Below, piece by piece: positions 1 through 6,142 of a DNA stretch of 42,532 nucleotides (position 1 is its first letter; each line of letters begins with the position of its first letter). The notes under the pieces were generated by a model. The model saw only the letters and a list, made by a program, of their open reading frames with translations, searched no databases and was not told where the DNA came from. Source of the stretch: Melioribacter sp. (GTDB lineage: Bacteria; Bacteroidota; Ignavibacteria; Ignavibacteriales; Melioribacteraceae); assembly GCA_020723965.1 (NCBI GenBank), contig DYHW01000010.1, positions 1-42,532 on the forward strand. The letters are read 5' to 3'. The translations under genes were made by a program, and so were the position numbers.

Positions 1-25
1 AAATTTTACATTGTTGTTAATTTAG

Positions 26-397
26 GAAATTCCATTTCCATCTGAAGCTGTACAGTTCAATAGAAGAGTGCGCAAAGGGCAATGCTGGCGAAGACCTTTT
101 TTAGGAACACGTGAATTTTCTGCAGAGTTCGAAGAGCCAACCGCTGACTTTCTAACAATACAAACTGATATTCCAATTGGTAGTATGTTCCTTGATATGT
201 GGTATGACGAAAAAGGAATTCCTATGCCAAAATTCTTTTACGATGTTGCAGTTAAGAATGGAGTGCTGGATTGTAGTAAGCAATACGAACAAATTCTTTC
301 CAGTAATCATATGCAGGGAAATATTGCAGAGTATCCCCGTCAATTAATTCATGAGCTTAATCTTGCAGAAGAATCCGCCGCTATGGAGGGAATATGA
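26..397 (+). CDS. cas5c: Cas5c (Cas5d), C-terminal part only
   Basis: Type I-C Cas5 is the endonuclease that cuts pre-crRNA in the repeat and then stays on the crRNA 5' handle in Cascade. What is visible is the family's C-terminal half: R-R-V-R-K-G-Q-C-W-R-R-P-F-L-G-T-R-E-F, matching the conserved basic stretch and (F/Y)LG.RE motif, then a G-S-M-F-L-D-M-W-Y strand and the typical C-terminal tail. The family is about 220-240 residues and only about 123 codons are open here. The frame is closed by a TAG at 23-25, so either the gene is broken near the window edge or the first 22 bases are not true cas5 sequence; this cannot be decided from so little upstream sequence. The first usable start inside is GTG at 68. 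The stop overlaps the cas8c start (ATGA), as expected in this operon. Confidence 0.8.
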   Translation, partial: EIPFPSEAVQFNRRVRKGQCWRRPFLGTREFSAEFEEPTADFLTIQTDIPIGSMFLDMWYDEKGIPMPKFFYDVAVKNGVLDCSKQYEQILSSNHMQGNIAEYPRQLIHELNLAEESAAMEGI

Positions 398-2187
398 TAC
401 AACAATTAGTTGGGCTTGCAGAAAGATTTCGAAAAGACGAAAGAGACCAATCTTTCATTCATGACGCCTTCTGTAAGGAGAGAGTAGATGCATACATTTA
501 CATAAAATCTGATGGGACATTTCTAGATATTCTTCCTACAGAAAACAAAGAGACTTTTGTTGAAGACTTAGTAAGGACGGAAAACAAGGGAAGAACTAGT
601 AATGTGCTAGCACGATTATTAATGGATAATGAAAAATATGTGCTTGGATTTCCGGAAGGAGAAAGAGCAACAAAATGTCTCGATGCATTCAAGGCAAAGT
701 TAAAATCATATCAGAATGTACAAGCAATAAGCCCTGTTATTAAATTCTATGAGAGAGATGAAGCAACTGGAATACACGCTGCACAAAAAGTCTTCGAGTC
801 TAGAGTTGAAGCAAAACAATTAAGAAAGAGTACAAACCTTTTATTTCTAATTCAGGAAACAGCTAGTGATGTTTCTTTTATTCATAAGGATAAATCATTA
901 ATAGAAGAAATAAAAAAAAGATATGAAGAAAAAGAACAGTCCTCAAAAGGAGAAGATAATTCTGCTTGTTCTGTATGTGGTAAATCGGAATATCGTGTTA
1001 AGAATCTTGCAACGCATGGGACAATAGATGGTGTTCTCCCTCGCAATTCACTTGGGAATTATCTTGTATCATTTGAAGGGGAAGTCTTTTCATCATATGG
1101 ATTGGAGGGAAATGATAACTCGATGATTTGCACACATTGTGCAAAAGCATATGTAGATGCTTTGAATTGGCTTCTCGCAAACGGTGAACCGGGTAAGAAT
1201 GAAAAAGGTAAAGATATTTTCATCTATAAAAACAGGAAAAAGATTTCGGATGATACGGCTGTTGTTTATTGGTTAAAAAACAAAATTGATGTTGAAGACA
1301 TTGCACAGCTTGATGAACCAAATGAGGAACAAATAAAAAAATTATTTGAATCTGTTTATGAAGGAAGAAATAAAGCAACGAAGCATATCCCAACTGATAT
1401 ATTCTACGCAATAACATTGAGCGGTTCTGCAGCAAGAATCGCCGTTCGTGATTGGATAGAAACGAGTGTTGAAAACCTTCGGGTTAACATTGCTCATTGG
1501 TTCCGCGATATAGAAATAACAGAATACAACAGTGATGAAAAAAAGCTCGTGAATAAATTTCCTCGCTTTTGGGAATTAGTGCGTGCAACAAAAAGCAAAT
1601 CGGGAAATGATGTAGAGTATGGCAGAGTTGGCGCGGCCTTATGGAAATCTGCCGTAATGGGAACGGCGCCGCCGATCAGAATAATGAGCTCAGTGTTGAA
1701 TCGAATACGCGCTGAACAAGGGAATGTAACTTCTGTTCGTATTGCACTTTTAAAATTTTGTCTTAATCGAATTTCAAATCATAAAGGAGGAACAACGTTT
1801 ATGGCAACATTAGATGAATCAAACACAAACAGCGCTTATATCTGTGGACGCCTATTTGCTGTACTTGAGTCCATTCAATATTATGCATCTGGCGGCAACC
1901 TAAACGCTGGAATACGGGAACGGTTTTTCTCATCTGCTTCAACAACTCCTTCCACGGCATTCGGAAGATTATTTAAGTTATCACAAAAACATTTATCAAA
2001 GATTATGGGAGAAAAACCGGGATTAGCTATAAATCTTGACAAACTGTTGCAAGAATTGATGTGTAAAATTGAAGGTGAACGTTTTCCAGTTGCATTTTCT
2101 TTGGAAGACCAGGCAAGTTTCGCAATCGGATACTATCATCAACGCCAAAAAGATTTTGAAAATAAAACAAATAACAAGGAGAATTAA
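394..2187 (+). CDS. cas8c: Cas8c (Csd1), large subunit of type I-C Cascade
   Basis: Large subunit of the type I-C surveillance complex, which recognises the PAM and recruits Cas3. The length of 597 residues is normal for the family. A four-cysteine zinc-binding knuckle is visible: C192-x-x-C195 followed by C246-x-x-C249. The C-terminal part (from about residue 470) has the Csd1 signature A-T-L-D-E-S-N-T-N-S-A-Y-x-x-G-R-L-F-A-V-L-E and ends with F-A-I-G-Y-Y-H-Q-R-Q. The start overlaps the cas5c stop by 4 bp, and cas7c follows after 2 bp, so the three interference genes are translationally coupled. The C-terminal 128 residues also have their own ribosome binding site (see the Cas11c entry). Confidence 0.95.
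   Translation: MIQQLVGLAERFRKDERDQSFIHDAFCKERVDAYIYIKSDGTFLDILPTENKETFVEDLVRTENKGRTSNVLARLLMDNEKYVLGFPEGERATKCLDAFKAKLKSYQNVQAISPVIKFYERDEATGIHAAQKVFESRVEAKQLRKSTNLLFLIQETASDVSFIHKDKSLIEEIKKRYEEKEQSSKGEDNSACSVCGKSEYRVKNLATHGTIDGVLPRNSLGNYLVSFEGEVFSSYGLEGNDNSMICTHCAKAYVDALNWLLANGEPGKNEKGKDIFIYKNRKKISDDTAVVYWLKNKIDVEDIAQLDEPNEEQIKKLFESVYEGRNKATKHIPTDIFYAITLSGSAARIAVRDWIETSVENLRVNIAHWFRDIEITEYNSDEKKLVNKFPRFWELVRATKSKSGNDVEYGRVGAALWKSAVMGTAPPIRIMSSVLNRIRAEQGNVTSVRIALLKFCLNRISNHKGGTTFMATLDESNTNSAYICGRLFAVLESIQYYASGGNLNAGIRERFFSSASTTPSTAFGRLFKLSQKHLSKIMGEKPGLAINLDKLLQELMCKIEGERFPVAFSLEDQASFAIGYYHQRQKDFENKTNNKEN
1801..2187 (+). CDS. cas11c: Cas11c small subunit, translated from an internal start in cas8c
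   Basis: In type I-C systems the small subunit Cas11c is known to be made by independent translation of the 3' end of cas8c. Here an unusually strong Shine-Dalgarno sequence, AAAGGAGG at 1783-1790, lies 10 nt before an in-frame ATG at 1801 (codon 470 of cas8c). The product would be 128 residues, starting M-A-T-L-D-E-S-N and ending with the F-A-I-G-Y-Y-H-Q-R-Q helix region, which is the size expected for Cas11c. The SD and ATG are seen directly; that they are used is inferred from the family. Cas11c lines the belly of Cascade and stabilises the R-loop. Confidence 0.8.
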   Translation: MATLDESNTNSAYICGRLFAVLESIQYYASGGNLNAGIRERFFSSASTTPSTAFGRLFKLSQKHLSKIMGEKPGLAINLDKLLQELMCKIEGERFPVAFSLEDQASFAIGYYHQRQKDFENKTNNKEN

Positions 2188-2189
2188 TT

Positions 2190-3131
2190 ATGTCAACACC
2201 TATTAACAATCGCTATGATTTTGTTTTCTTATTCGACGTTAAAGATGGTAACCCAAACGGTGATCCTGACCAGGATAATCTTCCACGCGTTGATATTGAA
2301 AACCAGGAGGGACTAGTAACAGACGTGTGCATTAAACGAAAAGTAAGAAACTATGTTGAGCTAAAATTTGATAAAGCGCTCGAATCGGAAAAGAATGAAC
2401 ATCTAATTTTTATTAGACAAGGAAACGTACTAAACACAATCATTCAAAGTGCTGATGGCGAATCAGTAAAAACTCGACAAGAAGATTTATGCAAAAAGTA
2501 TTGGGATATAAGAAGTTTTGGAGCTGTACTCTCAACAGGTAAAGAAAAAGATGAACCAGCAGAAAGCACTAATAATAATGAAGATGGAGAAAAAAAAGGA
2601 AAGAAGTCCAAAGAGAAAAAAGGAAAAGGTGCGGGGACAGTTCGTGGACCAATTCAATTTACTTTTTCACGTTCAGAGGATAGAATATTTCAAGCAGAAC
2701 ATACAATTACACGTTGTGCTGTAACAAAGGAGGAGGATGCAAAAAAGCAAGAAGATCGTGAGTTCGCTTCAACAATGGGACGCAAAGCCACAGTACCGTA
2801 TGCACTATATCGAATGCATGGTTTTGTTTCAGCAGTTGATGCAGCTAAAACGGGTTTCTCAGAAAATGATCTTAATCTACTATGGGAAGCATTGCTCAAC
2901 GCATTTGAGCATGATCGTTCCGCAGCAAGAGGAGAAATGAATCCTAGAAAATTAATTGTCTTCAAACATGATAGTCATCTTGGCAACGCGCGTTCCGGAG
3001 AATTATTTGAGCGTGTTCAAGTCGAAAAGAAAAAAGACGGTAATGTTCCTCCCCGCTCATGGAATGATTATGAGATAAAGATAAATAATGAAAAATTGCC
3101 CCCAGATATTTCTTTGGAAGAAAAGTTATAA
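2190..3131 (+). CDS. cas7c: Cas7c (Csd2), crRNA backbone subunit
   Basis: Cas7-family RAMP protein that polymerises along the spacer part of the crRNA in type I-C Cascade. The N-terminus shows the family motif F-D-V-K-D-G-N-P-N-G-D-P-D, and the C-terminal half has the usual Y-A-L-Y-R-M-H-G-F and H-D-R-S-A-A-R-G-E-M strands. The length of 313 residues is normal to slightly long. A low-complexity, very Lys/Glu-rich stretch at about residues 117-152 (K-K-G-K-K-S-K-E-K-K-G-K-G) interrupts the conserved fold and looks like an expanded surface loop. It begins 2 bp after cas8c, with the RBS AAGGAG at 2176-2181. A hairpin at 3144-3172 follows, so the interference operon may end here. Confidence 0.95.
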   Translation: MSTPINNRYDFVFLFDVKDGNPNGDPDQDNLPRVDIENQEGLVTDVCIKRKVRNYVELKFDKALESEKNEHLIFIRQGNVLNTIIQSADGESVKTRQEDLCKKYWDIRSFGAVLSTGKEKDEPAESTNNNEDGEKKGKKSKEKKGKGAGTVRGPIQFTFSRSEDRIFQAEHTITRCAVTKEEDAKKQEDREFASTMGRKATVPYALYRMHGFVSAVDAAKTGFSENDLNLLWEALLNAFEHDRSAARGEMNPRKLIVFKHDSHLGNARSGELFERVQVEKKKDGNVPPRSWNDYEIKINNEKLPPDISLEEKL

Positions 3132-3143
3132 ACTGAGTATGCA

Positions 3144-3172
3144 AAGGGTGGGTACAATTTGTCCCCACCCTT
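3144..3172 (+). terminator. Hairpin after cas7c, possible terminator
   Basis: A 9-bp perfect stem (AAGGGTGGG at 3144-3152, CCCACCCTT at 3164-3172) with an 11-nt loop, 12 nt after the cas7c stop. There is no clean U-tract after it, so it may be only an attenuator or an mRNA-stabilising structure. A second small hairpin (GTTAC/GTAAC) lies just downstream at 3178-3192. Confidence 0.45.
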
Positions 3173-3214
3173 AATCCGTTACATTTTGTAACGCATTAAA
3201 AGAAATTATATATC

Positions 3215-3370
3215 ATCCCTACGGGATTAAGTTCTTTGGTTTAGCTGAGTTTTTATAGATATCCAATCCCTAACGGGATTATAAAATAACGAACAAATAT
3301 TTTAGTCCCGTTAGGGACGACATAATTATAAAAAATCCGGCATACATATAAATCAAAGTCCCGCAGGGAC
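3215..3370 (+). repeat. REP-like palindromes upstream of the transposase
   Basis: Four short GC-rich palindromes in AT-rich sequence between cas7c and the transposase: ATCCC-TAC-GGGAT at 3215-3227, AATCCC-TAAC-GGGATT at 3265-3280, GTCCC-GTTA-GGGAC at 3305-3318 and GTCCC-GCA-GGGAC at 3358-3370. The last two are followed by the shared tail GACGAC(A/G)TA. Together with two related hairpins downstream of the transposase, they look like the REP elements that REP-associated tyrosine transposases act on. No other gene was found in 3132-3385. Confidence 0.7.
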
Positions 3371-3385
3371 GACGTAGAGGATGCT

Positions 3386-3847
3386 ATGGCTAACACATTT
3401 ACACAAATATATCTCCACATAGTTTTTGCCGTACAGAATAGAACCTCACTGATTCAAACCTGGTGGAGGGATGAATTATATAAATACATAACAGGTATAG
3501 TTCAAAACAACGATCATAAATTAATTGCAATAAATGGAACAGCTAACCACCTTCATATTGCAGTCGGGTACAAGCCCCATCAACTAATTCCCGATTTATT
3601 ACAAGATGTGAAAGGTTGTTCCTCCAAATGGATTAACGAGAAAAAATTTGTCAGAGGTAAATTTAATTGGCAGCAAGGTTACGGCGCATTTTCCTTTTCA
3701 CACTCACATATTAACCGTGTTGTTAAATATATAAACAACCAGGAGAGGCATCATAAAAAGCAAATATTCCGCGATGAATATATTCAATTGTTGAAAAAAT
3801 ATGATATTCCATATGATGAAAAATATATTTTAATAGACATAACATGA
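3386..3847 (+). CDS. IS200-like / REP-associated tyrosine (Y1) transposase
   Basis: Single-strand DNA transposase of the Y1 HuH family (Transposase_17 type), which cuts next to DNA hairpins. Visible motifs are the HuH pair in N-H-L-H-I-A-V (residues about 55-61) and the probable catalytic tyrosine in W-Q-Q-G-Y-G-A-F-S (about residue 112). The C-terminal Y-I-x-N-Q-x-x-H-H-K-K-x-x-F-x-x-E-Y segment is typical of the Bacteroidota branch. The length of 153 residues is normal and the gene looks intact. No tnpB partner is present. It sits inside the cas locus between cas7c and cas4, with related hairpins on both sides (3215-3370 and 3858-3924), so it separates the interference genes from the adaptation genes. 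It may be a recent insertion or a stable passenger; this cannot be told from the sequence. Confidence 0.9.
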   Translation: MANTFTQIYLHIVFAVQNRTSLIQTWWRDELYKYITGIVQNNDHKLIAINGTANHLHIAVGYKPHQLIPDLLQDVKGCSSKWINEKKFVRGKFNWQQGYGAFSFSHSHINRVVKYINNQERHHKKQIFRDEYIQLLKKYDIPYDEKYILIDIT

Positions 3848-3857
3848 TTTCTATATC

Positions 3858-3924
3858 GTCCCTATGGGGCACAATATTCTTATTAATCTACTCATCTAGA
3901 GATATATTGTCCCTTCGGGACAAT
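3858..3924 (+). repeat. REP-like palindromes downstream of the transposase
   Basis: Two hairpins between the transposase and cas4: GTCCC-TAT-GGGGC at 3858-3870, and the better one ATTGTCCC-TTC-GGGACAAT at 3906-3924 with a perfect 8-bp stem. They share the GTCCC/GGGAC core with the four palindromes upstream of the transposase. The second ends only 15 nt before the cas4 ATG, so it could also affect cas4 translation. Confidence 0.65.
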
Positions 3925-3939
3925 TAAACGAGAAAACAA

Positions 3940-4563
3940 ATGTACACTGAAGAAGATTTCATAATGATAAGCGCGCTGCAGCATTACGTTTATTGTCCGC
4001 GTCAATGCGGACTTATACATGTTGACGATGCATGGAACGAAAATCTCTTCACAACTCGCGGAAATATTCTGCATGAAAAAGTTGATACGGACACATACGA
4101 AACAAGAGGGACAAAAAAAACTGTCCGCGGGCTTCGCATACATTCATACCGTCTTGGTATAACAGGCAGATGCGATGTAGTTGAGTTTAGGGAATCAAAA
4201 AGCGGTGAAGAAATATTGCCGGTTGAATTCAAATCCGGTGAACCAAAAGACGACATAAGCGACAAGGTGCAGCTTTGCGCCCAAGTATTTTGCCTTGAAG
4301 AGATGCTTAATGTGAAAATTACTCACGGCGCATTTTTCTACGGAAAGATTCGACGGCGAGACGTAGTGGAAATCGATAACGAATTGCGTTTACAAACAGA
4401 AAGCATCATCGGTTTTGTTAGAGAAATTGTTTCAAACAAGATTGTGCCATCAGCGGAGTATTCAACAAAGTGTCGTAACTGTTCGCTTCAGGATATCTGT
4501 CAACCAAAAGCAATGAACAAAAGAAAACTTGCAGCTTACATGAAGGAATTATATATGCCATGA
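3940..4563 (+). CDS. cas4: Cas4, PAM-selecting exonuclease of adaptation
   Basis: RecB-family iron-sulfur nuclease that trims prespacers and selects those with the right PAM, working with Cas1-Cas2. The four cluster cysteines are C19 and C23 (Y-C-P-R-Q-C) and C178, C181 and C187 (C-R-N-C-S-L-Q-D-I-C), of which four bind the [4Fe-4S]. Nuclease motifs visible are H45, D79 (G-R-C-D-V-V), E96 and K98 (V-E-F-K-S-G). The length of 207 residues is typical. I kept the start at 3940 because the family usually has a short acidic lead-in before I-S-A-L-Q-H. The stop overlaps the cas1 start by 4 bp. An apparently intact Cas4 makes the non-canonical flank of the newest spacer (see findings) more notable. 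Confidence 0.95.
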   Translation: MYTEEDFIMISALQHYVYCPRQCGLIHVDDAWNENLFTTRGNILHEKVDTDTYETRGTKKTVRGLRIHSYRLGITGRCDVVEFRESKSGEEILPVEFKSGEPKDDISDKVQLCAQVFCLEEMLNVKITHGAFFYGKIRRRDVVEIDNELRLQTESIIGFVREIVSNKIVPSAEYSTKCRNCSLQDICQPKAMNKRKLAAYMKELYMP

Positions 4564-5591
4564 AAAAACATTTGAACACACTGTATATTACATCGGAAGA
4601 AGCATATCTTCGTAAAGAACGCGAAACATTTGTTGTAGAAATAAACAACGAAAAAGTTTTTCAAGCGCCTACACATTCAATCGAAAATATTGTCTGTTTC
4701 GGGTTCAAACCGCTTACACCTGCATTGATGGCTTATTGCACCGAGAACAATGTGGGCATCAGTTATCTATCGGAGAATGGAAAATTTCTTGCAAGAGTTT
4801 ATGGCGCACAGCACGGAAATGTTTTATTACGCAAAGCTCAGTATGCGATCTCCGACGATGAGTCTCAATCTCTGGCAATTGCCCGCCCCGTTATAGCTGC
4901 AAAGGTTTCCAACTATAGAAATCTGCTTCTCCGCCATCAACGTAACCACCCGGATAGCCCGGACATTGAAGGAATTATTTCAACCGCTAATACGATGGGA
5001 AGACGTTTGGCAAACATACAACAGACTGAAAGTCTTGACGAGCTTCGCGGATACGAAGGAGAATGCGCAACATTGTATTTCGGTGTATTGTCTTCTCTTA
5101 TTACTACCCAACAGGAAGATTTCATATTCACACAAAGAACTAAGCGTCCCCCGTTGGATCCCGCCAATGCTCTCCTCTCTTTTTTATACGCCATACTTGT
5201 CAATGATGTTCGCTCTGCGCTGGAAACCGTTGGACTGGACCCTCAAGTAGGCTTTCTTCATCAACTTAGACCGGGGCGACCAAGTCTTGCTTTAGATATT
5301 ATGGAAGAATTCCGCGCATACCTTGGTGATAGAATAATGTTGAATCTCATCAACCTGAAACAGGTAACGAAAAAAGATTTTGATATAAGAGAATCCGGTG
5401 AAGTGCGAATGTCTGATGATGCACGTAAGACGGTATTGAATGCATATCAAAAGCGAAAACAGGAAGAAATAACACATCCATTTCTTGATGAGAAAATGAC
5501 AATTGGATTGCTGCCGCATGTTCAAGCACAATTACTTGCGAGGTACATTCGCGGGGATATTTCCGAGTATCCGCCGTTTTATTTAAAATGA
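4560..5591 (+). CDS. cas1: Cas1 integrase, type I-C
   Basis: Metal-dependent integrase that inserts new spacers at the leader-repeat junction as a complex with Cas2. The length of 343 residues is typical of type I-C Cas1. The likely catalytic residues are E166 (L-R-G-Y-E-G-E-C-A-T-L-Y-F), H234 (F-L-H-Q-L-R-P-G-R-P-S) and D246 with E249/E250 (L-A-L-D-I-M-E-E-F-R). It overlaps cas4 by 4 bp and is followed by cas2 after 20 bp. Codons 50-61 (4707-4740) are a perfect match to the first spacer of the adjacent array, in the antisense direction, so the system carries a guide against its own integrase gene. Confidence 0.96.
   Translation: MKKHLNTLYITSEEAYLRKERETFVVEINNEKVFQAPTHSIENIVCFGFKPLTPALMAYCTENNVGISYLSENGKFLARVYGAQHGNVLLRKAQYAISDDESQSLAIARPVIAAKVSNYRNLLLRHQRNHPDSPDIEGIISTANTMGRRLANIQQTESLDELRGYEGECATLYFGVLSSLITTQQEDFIFTQRTKRPPLDPANALLSFLYAILVNDVRSALETVGLDPQVGFLHQLRPGRPSLALDIMEEFRAYLGDRIMLNLINLKQVTKKDFDIRESGEVRMSDDARKTVLNAYQKRKQEEITHPFLDEKMTIGLLPHVQAQLLARYIRGDISEYPPFYLK
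4707..4740 (-). other. Self-protospacer inside cas1, perfect match to spacer 1
   Basis: The reverse complement of these 34 bases equals the leader-proximal spacer at 6109-6142 base for base. The protospacer (non-target) strand is the minus strand, so the crRNA would pair with the cas1 coding strand and is also antisense to cas1 mRNA. On the minus strand the 3 bases just 5' of the protospacer are CGG (from CCG at 4741-4743). The known type I-C PAM is TTC. The nearest TTC is at 4745-4747 (GAA on +), four bases out of register. The absence of an in-register TTC would explain why the cell tolerates this guide. Confidence 0.95.
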
Positions 5592-5611
5592 AAAACCGGA
5601 GATGAATAAAA

Positions 5612-5902
5612 ATGCTTGTAGTCGTTAGTTATGATGTATCCACAAAAACGATGAGTGGAAAAAAGAGATTGAGAAAAGTAGCGGAGACCTGTTTAGATTA
5701 CGGAATACGCGCACAGAATTCCGTATTTGAGTGCATTGTTGATCCCGCTCAGTGGGAAGAGCTTAAAGAACAATTGCTTTCCATCTATAAAAAAGAAGAA
5801 GACAGTTTGAGATTTTACTTTCTTGGAGCCAATTGGCAAAAGCGATTGGAACACTATGGTAAAGAAAAGAAATTGAACATTGATGACTTACTTATAATAT
5901 AA
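5612..5902 (+). CDS. cas2: Cas2, structural partner of Cas1
   Basis: Small ferredoxin-fold protein that bridges two Cas1 dimers in the spacer integration complex. The 96 residues begin M-L-V-V-V-S-Y-D-V, with the conserved Asp (D8) of the Cas2 family, and contain the usual S-V-F-E-C-I-V strand and F-Y-F-L-G. A GGAG-type ribosome site (5597-5600) precedes the ATG, 20 bp after cas1. The leader and array follow immediately, so this is the last protein gene of the adaptation block. Confidence 0.95.
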   Translation: MLVVVSYDVSTKTMSGKKRLRKVAETCLDYGIRAQNSVFECIVDPAQWEELKEQLLSIYKKEEDSLRFYFLGANWQKRLEHYGKEKKLNIDDLLII

Positions 5903-6076
5903 TAAGTAAGAGTCCGCTAATCGAAGCACACATAAAAATGCCGGGGTATTAGCAATGATAAAATTTGACACAAATAAGATAATTGTAAAGTTTCTAAATT
6001 ATTTTACCCTTATCGTCTTTGTTAAGCGATTGAGACTGTTTAAAGTAAGATTTTTTATATAGTTAGAAATAAAGGA
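5903..6076 (+). promoter_or_regulatory. CRISPR leader with possible array promoter
   Basis: AT-rich 174-bp stretch between cas2 and the first repeat, the expected place of the leader, since the repeats end in the ATTGAAAC tail on the side away from it. A possible sigma-70-like promoter is TTGAGA at 6030-6035 with TTTATA/TTATAT at about 6054-6060, which would start transcription just before the first repeat. A second TTGACA is at 5965-5970, without a convincing -10 box. Promoter boxes in this group of bacteria are not well known to me, so only the leader position is firm. Confidence 0.6.
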
Positions 6077-6108
6077 GTCGCGCTCCGTGCGAGCGCGTGG
6101 ATTGAAAC

Positions 6109-6142
6109 TGCAATAAGCCATCAATGCAGGTGTAAGCGGTTT
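6109..6142 (+). other. Spacer 1 (newest), self-targeting cas1
   Basis: This 34-bp spacer between repeats 1 and 2 begins TGCAATAAGCC and ends GTAAGCGGTTT. Its reverse complement is found without mismatch at 4707-4740 in cas1. Because it lies next to the leader it should be the last spacer acquired. Confidence 0.95.

Noticed and set aside
3386..3847. IS605-type element with tnpB or a guide RNA
   Set aside because: No tnpB and no room for it; only the Y1 transposase and hairpins are present.
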